A stretch of DNA of 64,000 nucleotides from Faecalicatena contorta (lineage in GTDB: Bacteria; Bacillota; Clostridia; Lachnospirales; Lachnospiraceae), in assembly GCF_039521745.1 (NCBI RefSeq), contig NZ_BAAACT010000069.1. One strand, written 5' to 3'. The position numbers and the translations under genes were made by a program. Shown here one piece after another: positions 1-8,573 of this stretch; position 1 is the first letter of the stretch, and each line of letters begins with the position of its first letter. The notes beneath the pieces are model-generated. The model was not told the origin of the DNA, did no database searches, and was given only the letters and a program-made list of their open reading frames with translations.

Positions 1-66
1 TTCTATTATACGCCCACTAATTAAGGGGTTTCCTAAACCACTTTGTATTTTCTCTTTATATAACGC

Positions 67-98
67 AAAAAGATGCCGGAAAATTCCCGCATCTTTTT
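67..98 (-). terminator. Intrinsic terminator after deoC
   Basis: A 10-bp inverted repeat (AAAAAGATGC and GCATCTTTTT) with a GC-containing loop lies about 40 nt after the deoC stop. A and T runs on both sides would let it work in either direction. Nothing else was recognised in bases 1-66. Confidence 0.75.
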
Positions 99-119
99 GC
101 TATTTTCTGACTATGGAGT

Positions 120-141
120 CCAAAAGGGTCAGACCCCTTTA
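120..141. repeat. GGGGTCTGACCCC dispersed palindrome, copy 1
   Basis: On the minus strand the deoC stop codon TAA runs directly into AGGGGTCTGACCC, so the gene end and the repeat share bases. This is one member of a family also found near 17.5, 25.3, 26.9, 28.95 and 32.95 kb. It resembles REP-type extragenic palindromes; no REP-associated transposase gene is present in the window. Confidence 0.7.
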
Positions 142-849
142 AACCTCTTCTCCCAATACAACAGGTACCGACTTATACCCCACACCCATTCTGTCAATTC
201 CCATATCGATCAGCTGAAGAAAGTGTTCTCTCGTCCGTATGCATCCGCTTCCTTTTACTTTTGCCTTTCCGTTCACTTCTTCCATAATCACTTTGATAAT
301 TTCCGGTGTAGCTCCATGGGCTTCAAAACCGGTGAGAAAACCGGTACTGGTTTTTACGAAGTCTGCCCCCGCATCCATACAGCAGTGGCACCCCCGTCTT
401 ACCTGCTCCTCATTTAAGGCATCTGTTTCCAGGATAACCTTGATTTCTCTTCCGTATTTGTGTGCCGCCTCTGCGCACTTTTTCAAGTCTTCGGTAACTT
501 TATCGTATAATCCTGCTTTAATCCATCCGAAGTTTGCTACGATATCCACTTCTTTTACAGTATCGTATTTTGCTACATTTTCGATCTGCTGTACACGGGA
601 TTCTGTGGAGCTTGTTCCAAATGGAAAATCTGTTACCGGGCAGAGCATGGTGTCTGTCCCTTTTACGTATGGTTCACACAGTTCCATATATCCTGGATTA
701 ATGCAGATTGTTGCACATCCCAGTTTTACTCCATCCTTTGTCAGCTCAATGATCTCTTCCTCAGTGAATTCCGGCTTTAAGACCGAATAATCAATGTATG
801 CGGCCAGCTCTCTGGTTGTCATGTCACACGCCTTTTTATCAGGTTTCAT
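139..849 (-). CDS. deoC: Deoxyribose-phosphate aldolase
   Basis: A class I aldolase expected to split 2-deoxyribose 5-phosphate into acetaldehyde and glyceraldehyde 3-phosphate in the cytoplasm. The 236-residue TIM barrel carries the family residues: Asp102 in EVDIVANFG, the Schiff-base Lys166 in DFVKTSTG, and Lys199 in KVKGSGCIRT. The start follows a GAGGAG site; a longer frame to 888 lacks one. It is the last gene of an operon with a PfkB kinase and a ribose-type ABC importer, which fits deoxyribose use (kinase first, aldolase second). The GSGCIRT strand differs from the commoner AGGVRT, so a related deoxysugar phosphate is also possible. The stop codon touches a dispersed palindrome. Confidence 0.9.
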   Translation of the reverse strand: MKPDKKACDMTTRELAAYIDYSVLKPEFTEEEIIELTKDGVKLGCATICINPGYMELCEPYVKGTDTMLCPVTDFPFGTSSTESRVQQIENVAKYDTVKEVDIVANFGWIKAGLYDKVTEDLKKCAEAAHKYGREIKVILETDALNEEQVRRGCHCCMDAGADFVKTSTGFLTGFEAHGATPEIIKVIMEEVNGKAKVKGSGCIRTREHFLQLIDMGIDRMGVGYKSVPVVLGEEV

Positions 850-1006
850 TTTGTCTCCTCCTATTGTCTTTTTATGATTTATTATCAACTCTTATTTAGA
901 GTTAATTTCATTTTAATATTACTCTTACTTATCTGAATACAGATTTTAAACCAAAGCCCATTCTGTAAATGAATCCAAACACGAGCAGGATTACCTGCCA
1001 CCCAGC

Positions 1007-1963
1007 TTATTTCTGCTTAGCCAGAAAGCTTGTAACTTCCTGCAGTGAGGGTGAACCTTTTGTACCGCCCCGCTTTGTCGCAGCCAAAGCACCGGCGGCA
1101 TTCGCAAAGCTTAGGATCTGCGGAAAATCTTCCGGAACGATCTTGTCAATGCCGCCTTTTATCTTAATTTGATAGAGCAGTCCGGCAAAGAAACAGTCTC
1201 CTGCCCCTGTCGTGTCCACGGCCTCTATCGGATAAGATTCAATCAGGCCGGACCTGCCATCCATATAGTAATAAGCCCCTTTCTCCCCCAGCGTTATAAT
1301 AACGATTCTGCATCCATATCCCGAGAGCATCTCCGCGGCCCTGTCCCAGCTTTCGGCGCCTGCCAGCAGACAGGCCTCCTCCTCCGAGGATTTATAAAGC
1401 GTTACATAGGGCAGCGTCTCCCGCATAATCCGTATCATGTCTTCTTCACTTTTCCAGAGATTGTATCTGTAATTTACATCCAATACGATAGGTATCTTCT
1501 TGTCGTACACCGCGCGCAAAAACCGCCAGGTTGCAGAACGCACAGGCTCATCCGTCATACACATTCCCGAAAAAGCAGCCATGGAAGATGCCACAGCCTT
1601 TTCTATCGGCAGTTCCTCTTCCCGGAGCCAGATATCCGCACCGAACCGCCGGGAGAAACTGAAGCTTCTCTCCCCGTCTTTATCCAGCGTCACAAATGCC
1701 TGGGTCGTAAAATGCATCGGATCCATAACACATCCGTCCATACTGACCCCATAGCCCGCCATCTTTTCCCGGATCAGACGGCCCATACAGTCCTCGCCGA
1801 TCTTCCCCACAAACATCGTATTCAGTCCCAGTTTACTTCCGGCCGTCAGCAGATTCGCCACCGTCCCCCCCACCTCACATTGGTAAACTGGCGCCTCGGA
1901 AGTATACTGAGGCGCCGGGATAAAATCAATCAGGGCATCCCCGATTGCACATAAATCAAACAT
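1007..1963 (-). CDS. PfkB-family sugar kinase (possible deoxyribokinase)
   Basis: A 318-residue ribokinase/fructokinase-fold enzyme that should phosphorylate the imported sugar with ATP. The C-terminal PfkB signature DTTGAGDCFFAG, with its catalytic Asp, and the N-terminal GGTVAN glycine pair are both visible. It starts 16 nt after the ABC ATPase stop, with AAGGTGG as ribosome site. The gap of about 157 nt to deoC contains a short inverted repeat (AACTCT/AGAGTT, 887-903). Next to DeoC, the most economical reading is a deoxyribokinase making deoxyribose 5-phosphate. Sequence alone does not separate this from ribokinase or fructokinase. Confidence 0.8.
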   Translation of the reverse strand: MFDLCAIGDALIDFIPAPQYTSEAPVYQCEVGGTVANLLTAGSKLGLNTMFVGKIGEDCMGRLIREKMAGYGVSMDGCVMDPMHFTTQAFVTLDKDGERSFSFSRRFGADIWLREEELPIEKAVASSMAAFSGMCMTDEPVRSATWRFLRAVYDKKIPIVLDVNYRYNLWKSEEDMIRIMRETLPYVTLYKSSEEEACLLAGAESWDRAAEMLSGYGCRIVIITLGEKGAYYYMDGRSGLIESYPIEAVDTTGAGDCFFAGLLYQIKIKGGIDKIVPEDFPQILSFANAAGALAATKRGGTKGSPSLQEVTSFLAKQK

Positions 1964-1978
1964 ACTGCCACCTTGCCC

Positions 1979-3454
1979 TTAATTTGTTGCAAATGTCATC
2001 AGTGTCTCTTCCGAACATTCATCAATATCAAACAGTCCTGTCTGCCGTCCTTCGTTCATCACCATAATCCGGTCGCATGTGCCCAGCAGCTCCGGCAGTT
2101 CCGACGAAACCATAAGAATCGAAAGCCCATTTTCAATCAGCTGGTTTAGTATCTCATATATCTCTTCCTTCGCCCCCACATCCACACCTCTGGTCGGCTC
2201 GTCAACCAGCAGAATCTTGCAGTCCGCGGCAATCCATTTGGACAATACCACCTTCTGCTGGTTGCCGCCGCTCATAAAATTGGTAATTGTATGAGCGGAA
2301 CCGGGCCGGATGTGGAACGTCTCAATATACTTTCTGGTGACTTCCGCCTCCTTTGCCGGCGTCAGCCTGCCGAAGCGGTTCTTATACTTTCTCAGCGCAG
2401 GCACGGTCATATTAAAAATCATATTCTGCTGCAGCATCAGCCCTTCCGCCTTGCGCTCCTCAGGAACAATTCCCAGCCCGGCCAGAATGCCTTCTTTCAC
2501 ATTTTTAAACTTCACCGGCCTGCCTTCCAGCTCCACGGTACCCTCATCTATGGGATCCGCCCCGATGACTGCCCTCAGAATCTCCGAGCGCCCGGCTCCT
2601 GCCAGGCCTGCAATCCCCAGAATCTCTCCCTTATGCAGGTCAAAATTAATATTCTCTATAACCCCTTTCCGGGTCAGTCCTTTGACCGAAAGCACCACCT
2701 CGCCGATATTCCGCGTTCTTTTTGGATAAATATCCTTCACATCCCGGCCGACCATCCTGCTGACCAGGATCTCTGTCGTATATTGCTCCACAGGTCCGCT
2801 TTCTACCATTTTCCCGTCTTTCATAATCGTCAGGCTCGTGCAGAGTTCAAAAATCTCCTTCAGCCGATGTGATATATAGATAAATGTGACCCCCTCCGAC
2901 GCCAGCCGCTTCACAATATCAAACAATCCCTCCAGCTCACTGTCGCCCAAAACCGCGGTCGGCTCATCCAACACGACAATCTTGGCATTGCGGGACATCG
3001 CCTTGGCAATCTCTACCATCTGTCTCTTTGCAACGCTCAGATCTTCCACCACCGCCCGGGCATCCAGCTCCAGCTTCAATTCATCCAGGACCGCCTTCGC
3101 ATCCCGCTCCATTTTCTTATAATCGATCTTTCCTAAGCCTGTTTTAGGGTACCTGCCCAGAAAAATATTCTCGGCTACAGTACGGTGAGGCAGCAGCATC
3201 AGCTCCTGATAAATAACCGCAATTCCCCTCTCAATCATCTTCGCAGGCGATGTATTCTCAATCTTTTCCCCGTCCAGCAGAATCTCCCCGCTGTCGAGAG
3301 AATAAGCCCCCGATAAAATCTTCATCAGGGTAGACTTTCCGGCTCCGTTCTCGCCGACCAGCGCATGGATCTCACCCTTTTCAACAGAAATTGATATATC
3401 ATCCAGCGCCTTCACTCCCGGAAAGCTTTTAGAAATATGGTTCATTTTGAGCAT
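1979..3454 (-). CDS. Sugar ABC transporter ATPase (RbsA/MglA type)
   Basis: This 491-residue double-cassette ATPase energises a CUT2 monosaccharide importer. The first Walker A (GENGAGKST) is near residue 35, followed by the Walker B LDEPTA. The second half has a degenerate P-loop (GLAGAGRSE), the signature MSGGNQQK and VDEPTRGVD, as is normal in RbsA/MglA proteins. The ATG at 3454 is chosen because AGGAGG lies 8 nt ahead of it; the longer frame starts with a GTG inside that site. It sits between the binding protein and the kinase. The ligand is inferred to be a pentose or deoxypentose from the downstream aldolase. Confidence 0.92.
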   Translation of the reverse strand: MLKMNHISKSFPGVKALDDISISVEKGEIHALVGENGAGKSTLMKILSGAYSLDSGEILLDGEKIENTSPAKMIERGIAVIYQELMLLPHRTVAENIFLGRYPKTGLGKIDYKKMERDAKAVLDELKLELDARAVVEDLSVAKRQMVEIAKAMSRNAKIVVLDEPTAVLGDSELEGLFDIVKRLASEGVTFIYISHRLKEIFELCTSLTIMKDGKMVESGPVEQYTTEILVSRMVGRDVKDIYPKRTRNIGEVVLSVKGLTRKGVIENINFDLHKGEILGIAGLAGAGRSEILRAVIGADPIDEGTVELEGRPVKFKNVKEGILAGLGIVPEERKAEGLMLQQNMIFNMTVPALRKYKNRFGRLTPAKEAEVTRKYIETFHIRPGSAHTITNFMSGGNQQKVVLSKWIAADCKILLVDEPTRGVDVGAKEEIYEILNQLIENGLSILMVSSELPELLGTCDRIMVMNEGRQTGLFDIDECSEETLMTFATN

Positions 3455-3476
3455 CCCTGCCACCTCCTGTGCCTGT

Positions 3477-4490
3477 TTACAGTCCTTTACCTATCCAGTC
3501 TTTTACATTATCCTTATCCACAATTGTTGTATCCAGTTCCCAGCGGGTTTCCACTCCGTCGCCCTCCAGAATCTCATATGCAGCCTGCATTCCTTCCGGT
3601 GCACAGTATGGATATACAACAGTGAAGAACATATTGCCATCCTCAATCTCTGAAAATGCAACCTCCGTACCATCCATTCCGACGAGCAGGATGCCTTCAT
3701 CCTCCCGGCCTGCCGCACGCAGCGATTCCAGCGCGCCCAGTGCCATCTCATCATTGTGGCAGTAGATGGCGTCGATCTCACCAGGTCCGAATCTCTGAAG
3801 AGTATCATCCATAAATGCCATTGCATCTTCACGGAGGTAGTCACAGTATTGGGTTGCAATTACTTCCATGTCTGGATATTCCTTCTCCAGCTGCTCTGCA
3901 AAGCCATCGTGACGGTCAATTGTCGCAGATGCGCCTGCCGTACCCTGAATTTCCACGATCTTTCCCTTCTTGTCCAGAGCCTCAGCCAGCTTATCTGCAG
4001 AAGCCACGCCCATCGGCTTGTTCTCTGCTCCGATAAAACAGGTAACGTCACATTCCACATTTCTGTCCAGCGTAACAACCGGGATGCCCTGCTCCATTGC
4101 CTTCTCACAAACAGGCGTCAGCGCATCTGAGGTGAGCGGAGAAATCAGCAGCAGATCGATGCCGCGGGCCAGAAGGTCTTCCACATCCTGCACCTGCGTT
4201 GCGGAATCGTTCTGTCCGTCCGTTGTAATACATTCAAATTCCGGATAATTTTCCTCCGCATATTTTACATTTTCATCTACCATGGCCACACGGAATGGGT
4301 GGTTCATTGTTCCCTGCGATACACCGATCACATACTTCTTATCACCGCTGTCGGAAGCTTTATCCGTATCTTCTGTCTTTGCCTCCCCGTTCGTAGCCTT
4401 CGTCTCTTTGGAGGCTCCATTGCTGCACCCCGCCGCCATGGTCGCTGCCATTGCCATACATAACATTACACTGAAAATCTTCTTTTTCAT
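3477..4490 (-). CDS. Sugar-binding lipoprotein of a CUT2 ABC importer
   Basis: A 337-residue extracellular binding protein. It has a lipoprotein signal peptide ending in a lipobox (MAAGCSN), a Lys/Thr/Glu-rich linker, and a periplasmic-binding-protein type I domain with YVIGVSQGTMNHPF near the start and the hinge motif DGTEVAFSEIEDG late. It should capture the sugar and dock on the permease made by the preceding gene. The start has AGGAGGAACGGTGA ahead of it. The order here (permease, binding protein, ATPase) is unusual, as rbs-type operons normally place the permease after the ATPase. Confidence 0.9.
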   Translation of the reverse strand: MKKKIFSVMLCMAMAATMAAGCSNGASKETKATNGEAKTEDTDKASDSGDKKYVIGVSQGTMNHPFRVAMVDENVKYAEENYPEFECITTDGQNDSATQVQDVEDLLARGIDLLLISPLTSDALTPVCEKAMEQGIPVVTLDRNVECDVTCFIGAENKPMGVASADKLAEALDKKGKIVEIQGTAGASATIDRHDGFAEQLEKEYPDMEVIATQYCDYLREDAMAFMDDTLQRFGPGEIDAIYCHNDEMALGALESLRAAGREDEGILLVGMDGTEVAFSEIEDGNMFFTVVYPYCAPEGMQAAYEILEGDGVETRWELDTTIVDKDNVKDWIGKGL

Positions 4491-4652
4491 TCACCGTTCC
4501 TCCTCTTATAATTCTTGAATTTGATATGTACTAAAGCACTTATGTGCTGTTAGCCTTTATCCGCACTACTCCCTCTATCTAAAGAGCCGCTGTTTCTGTC
4601 TAAACAAACTCTTTAGTCCTATACTGCTGTTCTATATTTAAACTGCCGTTAC

Positions 4653-5627
4653 TTATCTGTTCTTCTTGGTCCTTCGCTCCAGCAAGACCGCAAGAATAAT
4701 AATGACACCCTGGATTACCTTTTGAATAAATGGAGAAATGCCCATCAGGTTCAGGATATTGTTGATTACAGAGATCAGACACGCGCCAATCAGTGTGCCC
4801 ACTACACTTCCGCTGCCTCCAGCCGTACTTGCACCGCCAATGTAAACCATAGCCAGGGCATCCAGTTCATAACCCTCGCCCGCTTCCGGCTGTCCGATGC
4901 CAAGCCTTGAGATAAAGATAATAGCGGATAACGCAGAAAGAAAACCAGTGATTACAAAGCACAGCGTCTCTACCTTCTTCGTGTTGATCCCACACAGCCT
5001 TGCCGCCTCGCGGCTGTCCCCCAACGCGTAAACGCTCCGTCCAAATTCCGTATACTTTAACACATAAAATGCTACCACAAATACCGCTAGAAATATGTAC
5101 ACCGGCACCGGAATCCCCAGGATGCTGCCCTGTCCCAGAAAGGAAAAATCTATACCGGAATCCCTCCAGTTCTGCGGAGAGCCATTCGCGATATACCTTG
5201 CAACACCGCGCAGAGCCGTCATGGTACCCAGCGTCATAATGAACGGGGCCAGTTTTCCTACAGTAACGCCGATCCCGTTGATCAGTCCCAGAACTATTCC
5301 GATCAGAAGGCTTGCTGCTATGGTAACAACCGGATGAATCCCTTTCTGCATCATAATCGCGGCAGATACAGCCACCACGCCCACAGTGGAACCCACAGAC
5401 AGATCAACGCCTCCGGTCAGTACGACAAATGTCATCCCCATTGCAATAATTCCGTTCAAAGAAACCGAGCGCACCACATTGACCATATTCGCCGGTCTCA
5501 GAAAATTTGGGGAAATAATAGCTGCAATGATACAAATTAAAATTAACGCCCACAAAATTCCCATTGCCTTTAAATTTTTAAGAAGCGTGCCATTTCCGCT
5601 TACGTTCGATACCTTACCTTTCCCCAT
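4653..5627 (-). CDS. Sugar ABC transporter permease (RbsC type)
   Basis: A 324-residue inner-membrane permease with about nine or ten hydrophobic helices. It contains the BPD_transp_2 motifs GGVDLSVGSTVG and, near the C-terminus, the sequence around GGASTAGGSGSVVG. The start at 5627 follows AGGAGG; a frame open to 5654 has no ribosome site. It is the first gene of the operon and lies just downstream of a 17-bp palindromic operator. The gap of about 160 nt to the binding-protein gene holds a small hairpin (AGCAC/GTGCT) that could tune relative expression. Confidence 0.9.
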   Translation of the reverse strand: MGKGKVSNVSGNGTLLKNLKAMGILWALILICIIAAIISPNFLRPANMVNVVRSVSLNGIIAMGMTFVVLTGGVDLSVGSTVGVVAVSAAIMMQKGIHPVVTIAASLLIGIVLGLINGIGVTVGKLAPFIMTLGTMTALRGVARYIANGSPQNWRDSGIDFSFLGQGSILGIPVPVYIFLAVFVVAFYVLKYTEFGRSVYALGDSREAARLCGINTKKVETLCFVITGFLSALSAIIFISRLGIGQPEAGEGYELDALAMVYIGGASTAGGSGSVVGTLIGACLISVINNILNLMGISPFIQKVIQGVIIILAVLLERRTKKNR

Positions 5628-5652
5628 AACTAACCTCCTGTTTATTTGTCTC

Positions 5653-5669
5653 AAATGTATGATACATTT
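5653..5669. promoter_or_regulatory. Palindromic operator AAATGTATSATACATTT of the deoxyribose operon
   Basis: A perfect 8+1+8 inverted repeat, AAATGTAT-G-ATACATTT, 26 nt upstream of the permease start. Read on the minus strand it is identical over 17 bp to the site at 20,653-20,669 upstream of the GntR/UTRA gene. Even-armed palindromes of this size are typical GntR operators, so this is inferred to be where the regulator of the operon binds. Confidence 0.7.
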
Positions 5670-5883
5670 AATATATATTATTCATTTAATATTGTCAATA
5701 ATTTTGTAAAATTATACTGAAAACTAACATATTGCACAAAAATACTACTTTTATTTTTGTTATATTTACGATGTACTTTATTTTAGGTTGTTTATGATAA
5801 TTGTCCTTTATGCTATAATAAATTGGCATTTATTTTTGTTAAAGCAACGTGATATTCTGTTATTTTATTTAGGAGGTTTATTA

Positions 5884-6447
5884 ATGAGCAGTACGCTTTC
5901 GGAGATGAGTTTGGAAGATTTATGGGAATTGTTCCCTATTTTTTTAGAACCTCATCAGGCAGTATGGAAGGAATGGTACGAGGAGGAGACAAGCCTTCTT
6001 ATGGGGATTCTGCCGCATCGTGAGACAATGCGGATCAGCCATATTGGAAGTACCTCTGTTTGTACGATTTGGGCCAAGCCTATTGTGGATATTTTGATAG
6101 AAGTGCCGGATGATTCTGATATGGAGCTTATAAATTCCATATTAGAAGACAATGGTTATCTATGCATGTCCCGGGGAAACCGCAGAATTTCTTTTAATAA
6201 AGGTTACACGGAAAATGGATTTGCTGAAAGGGTATTTCATCTGCATTTGAGATATATTGGGGATCATGACGAATTGTATTTCAGGGATTATCTGATTGAA
6301 AATCCGGATATTGCTCATGAATATGAGCGGCTGAAGCTGAGGCTCTGGAAGGAGTTTGAACATGACAGGGATAGTTATACGGACTCGAAGTCGGATTTTG
6401 TTGCCAAGTATACGCAGATAGCGAAGGAGACGTATGGGGAAATTTAA
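5884..6447 (+). CDS. grpB: GrpB/UPF0157 family nucleotidyltransferase-fold protein
   Basis: This 187-residue protein has the family hallmarks HIGSTSV, AKPIVDILIEV and the later histidine-containing HLHLRYIG segment. GrpB proteins have a nucleotidyltransferase-like fold; their cellular role is not firmly known. The ATG at 5884 has AGGAGG 7 nt upstream and is preferred over a frame opening at 5788. It is the only plus-strand gene in the first 11.8 kb and is transcribed divergently from the sugar importer, so the AT-rich 5.63-5.88 kb stretch must hold both promoters. Confidence 0.85.
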   Translation: MSSTLSEMSLEDLWELFPIFLEPHQAVWKEWYEEETSLLMGILPHRETMRISHIGSTSVCTIWAKPIVDILIEVPDDSDMELINSILEDNGYLCMSRGNRRISFNKGYTENGFAERVFHLHLRYIGDHDELYFRDYLIENPDIAHEYERLKLRLWKEFEHDRDSYTDSKSDFVAKYTQIAKETYGEI

Positions 6448-6488
6448 AGCGTTCATTCATCATAAAATATAATTTCTTGCCAGAGCTA

Positions 6489-6521
6489 AAGCCATTGTCA
6501 GCCAAAAACTAACAATGGCTT
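6489..6521. terminator. Bidirectional terminator between grpB and the convergent 670-residue-class gene
   Basis: A 10-bp inverted repeat (AAGCCATTGT and ACAATGGCTT) with a 13-nt loop lies in the gap between two convergent genes, with AT-rich flanks. Confidence 0.6.
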
Positions 6522-6584
6522 ATATTATTAATTATACTTCTTTTTTTGGCTGAAAGCGCTGCCCGCAGAAAGTATACTCTGGAG

Positions 6585-8573
6585 CTATTTTCCCCCATTC
6601 TCCTGGTATAGGGCAGGCTTCTTGGTTTTTAAGCGTCCCCCCTCCGTAATCTCCCGATACTTCAACGCATAATACAATGCCCAGTCCTGATCATTCGCCC
6701 AGGGATCATAGTAATGCCCTTTCCTCCCATTCACCCTTTCCGGAAAGACCACGGCACAGGATGCACAGCCGTCTGCAAAGAACAGGTTCAGGCATCCCCG
6801 CAGCGATGCCGAAGCCTGCGCATCCATGCAGTGGTTCCCGGTAACCGCTCCGTATCTGGCATACTCCACCCCTGTCAGCGCGCTCCAGTAATGCGGAAAT
6901 GTATCCCCATACATCCTGTTTTTCCCAAACCAATACCCGTCCCAGTGCCGGATCGCGTTTTCGAAAAGATGGTAATCCGGCTGTCTTCCGTTAAACAATG
7001 ATAATATGCGTAATTGCCTTTCTGCTTCTCTTAAATACTCTTCCTTCCCGGTTATCTGGTATCCCTGAAGAAGGCATGACACCGCCGGGGCAACGATACT
7101 CTGTTCATAAGAAACCTCCGATGCCGGATAGTACACTCCGTTATTGCAAATATAATCCGCATGCACCTTGGCATAATGTGCCATTACTTCCGCCTCCCCG
7201 GACAAACCTGCTTTCAGCAGCTCTTCCCGGAGTTCATAAACCGGAATTCCGATTGCATAAAATTCGGTTCCCCGCTGTTCATAATACCGCTTCATAACCT
7301 GATAAGCATCCTCCAGATACTCCTGTTTCTTCCAAAGCCGGTACAGCTCAAGCTGAAAGACCGCCATCCAGGGATAGTTATACATCCTGTGCCAATCCAG
7401 ATTATAGGAAATATCGTTGTATACAATCCCCTCACCTCTGCGGTACAACTCTCTGTAGACATATGTTACATAATCCTTCAGACTGTTTTCCAGATCCCCA
7501 TCCCGGCGGCGCTGCAGCCATAAGGCCATCAAAGCCCCCATAGCCAGGCGTTCCCTCCCCCCGTTATGGTCATCCGCAGTATGTTCGTAATAGCGGCAGT
7601 CTTCCTCCCTGTCATAAATCAGATATGCCCCGTCCAGAGAAGTACTGCTGCCGTGAAACTGCTGTTTCTCAGCCAGGAATTTGCACCTCCTGTCCACCAT
7701 ATCCTCAAGTCCGGCAGCGCAATACAATAACGCAAAGGTTTCTTTGCCATACATGTTTATTCGAAACCGGTATTCCCCTTCTTGTTCTGCCGGATATTCC
7801 GCCGATATCCAGAGAACCTCCTTCTCTTTCTTTATAGCAAAAGGAATTTCCCTGGCTCCCAGCATAATTTTGATTGCCCCTGGATCAGCCTCCCCCTTTA
7901 CCGCGGCTTTAAAACACATAGTCTCACCGGTAAAATACGTACTCCGCTCTAAAAATACTACGGGGAAATGCGGCACCTCCAGTAGCTCACTGTAAAACCG
8001 CTCCCTCGTGTCAAACCAGAAAAGTTCCCATTGAACCACCGCCTCCTCCCCCGGTTCGATACAGCCGATTACAGGGTGGAGAATAAAGTCCCCCCTGTCG
8101 TCACTCCTCTGATTCAGATCCCGTTCGATACTGTATGACCCAATATTCCCCTGCAGGAGCTTTAACCCCAGGTTTGCTCCCTCCCCGGACATTCGAAGCG
8201 CCATAACATAGGCCGCATGATTTCCACAGAACAGGTGCGTATGGCATTTATAAGCAAGGCACTTCTCCGCCTCCTCGTAGCTGTCATTAAAGGTAGTGCA
8301 GATCCCGGTATCCGTCTTTTGCAGAAAAACGGGAAATTTGGAGACATTCTGAAACCGGTAGGTTTCCTTTAAGTTCCCGGCCTCCGTAAATTCCCTGGAC
8401 ACCTCGGCTTGTATGCCATCCGGGCATATTACCTCCCCCCACAGCCTGCTGCCTTCGATCCAGTTCATTCCCGCTTGATCGTCTTTATGTCCTAAAAATG
8501 TCAGATAGCCTCCTTCATTTTCCTTTGTCACAAATGCCTGATTCCATTCTCTGTGATCCGTTTTTATTTTCAT
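6585..8573 (-). CDS. Large unassigned protein, possible six-hairpin glycosidase
   Basis: A 662-residue cytoplasmic protein with no signal peptide. The first ~300 residues look beta-rich. The second half is helical with many aromatic and acidic patches (NLDWHRMYNYPWM, HTADDHNGGRE, YDPWANDQDWAL), which suggests an (alpha/alpha)6 barrel like that of several glycosidases and lyases. I do not recognise the family. The ATG overlaps the stop of the SGNH hydrolase gene (ATGA), so the two are translationally coupled, and both follow a CUT1 importer. The context points to degradation of an imported, probably acylated oligosaccharide. The catalytic residues cannot be named. Confidence 0.7.
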   Translation of the reverse strand: MKIKTDHREWNQAFVTKENEGGYLTFLGHKDDQAGMNWIEGSRLWGEVICPDGIQAEVSREFTEAGNLKETYRFQNVSKFPVFLQKTDTGICTTFNDSYEEAEKCLAYKCHTHLFCGNHAAYVMALRMSGEGANLGLKLLQGNIGSYSIERDLNQRSDDRGDFILHPVIGCIEPGEEAVVQWELFWFDTRERFYSELLEVPHFPVVFLERSTYFTGETMCFKAAVKGEADPGAIKIMLGAREIPFAIKKEKEVLWISAEYPAEQEGEYRFRINMYGKETFALLYCAAGLEDMVDRRCKFLAEKQQFHGSSTSLDGAYLIYDREEDCRYYEHTADDHNGGRERLAMGALMALWLQRRRDGDLENSLKDYVTYVYRELYRRGEGIVYNDISYNLDWHRMYNYPWMAVFQLELYRLWKKQEYLEDAYQVMKRYYEQRGTEFYAIGIPVYELREELLKAGLSGEAEVMAHYAKVHADYICNNGVYYPASEVSYEQSIVAPAVSCLLQGYQITGKEEYLREAERQLRILSLFNGRQPDYHLFENAIRHWDGYWFGKNRMYGDTFPHYWSALTGVEYARYGAVTGNHCMDAQASASLRGCLNLFFADGCASCAVVFPERVNGRKGHYYDPWANDQDWALYYALKYREITEGGRLKTKKPALYQENGGK

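Noticed and set aside
239..790. 183-codon plus-strand frame opposite deoC
   Set aside because: Shadow of the strongly supported deoC frame, without a ribosome site; similar antisense frames throughout the window were left out.
5653..5669. CcpA cre site
   Set aside because: The palindrome lacks the TGNNANCGNTNNCA pattern and matches the gntR-linked site exactly.
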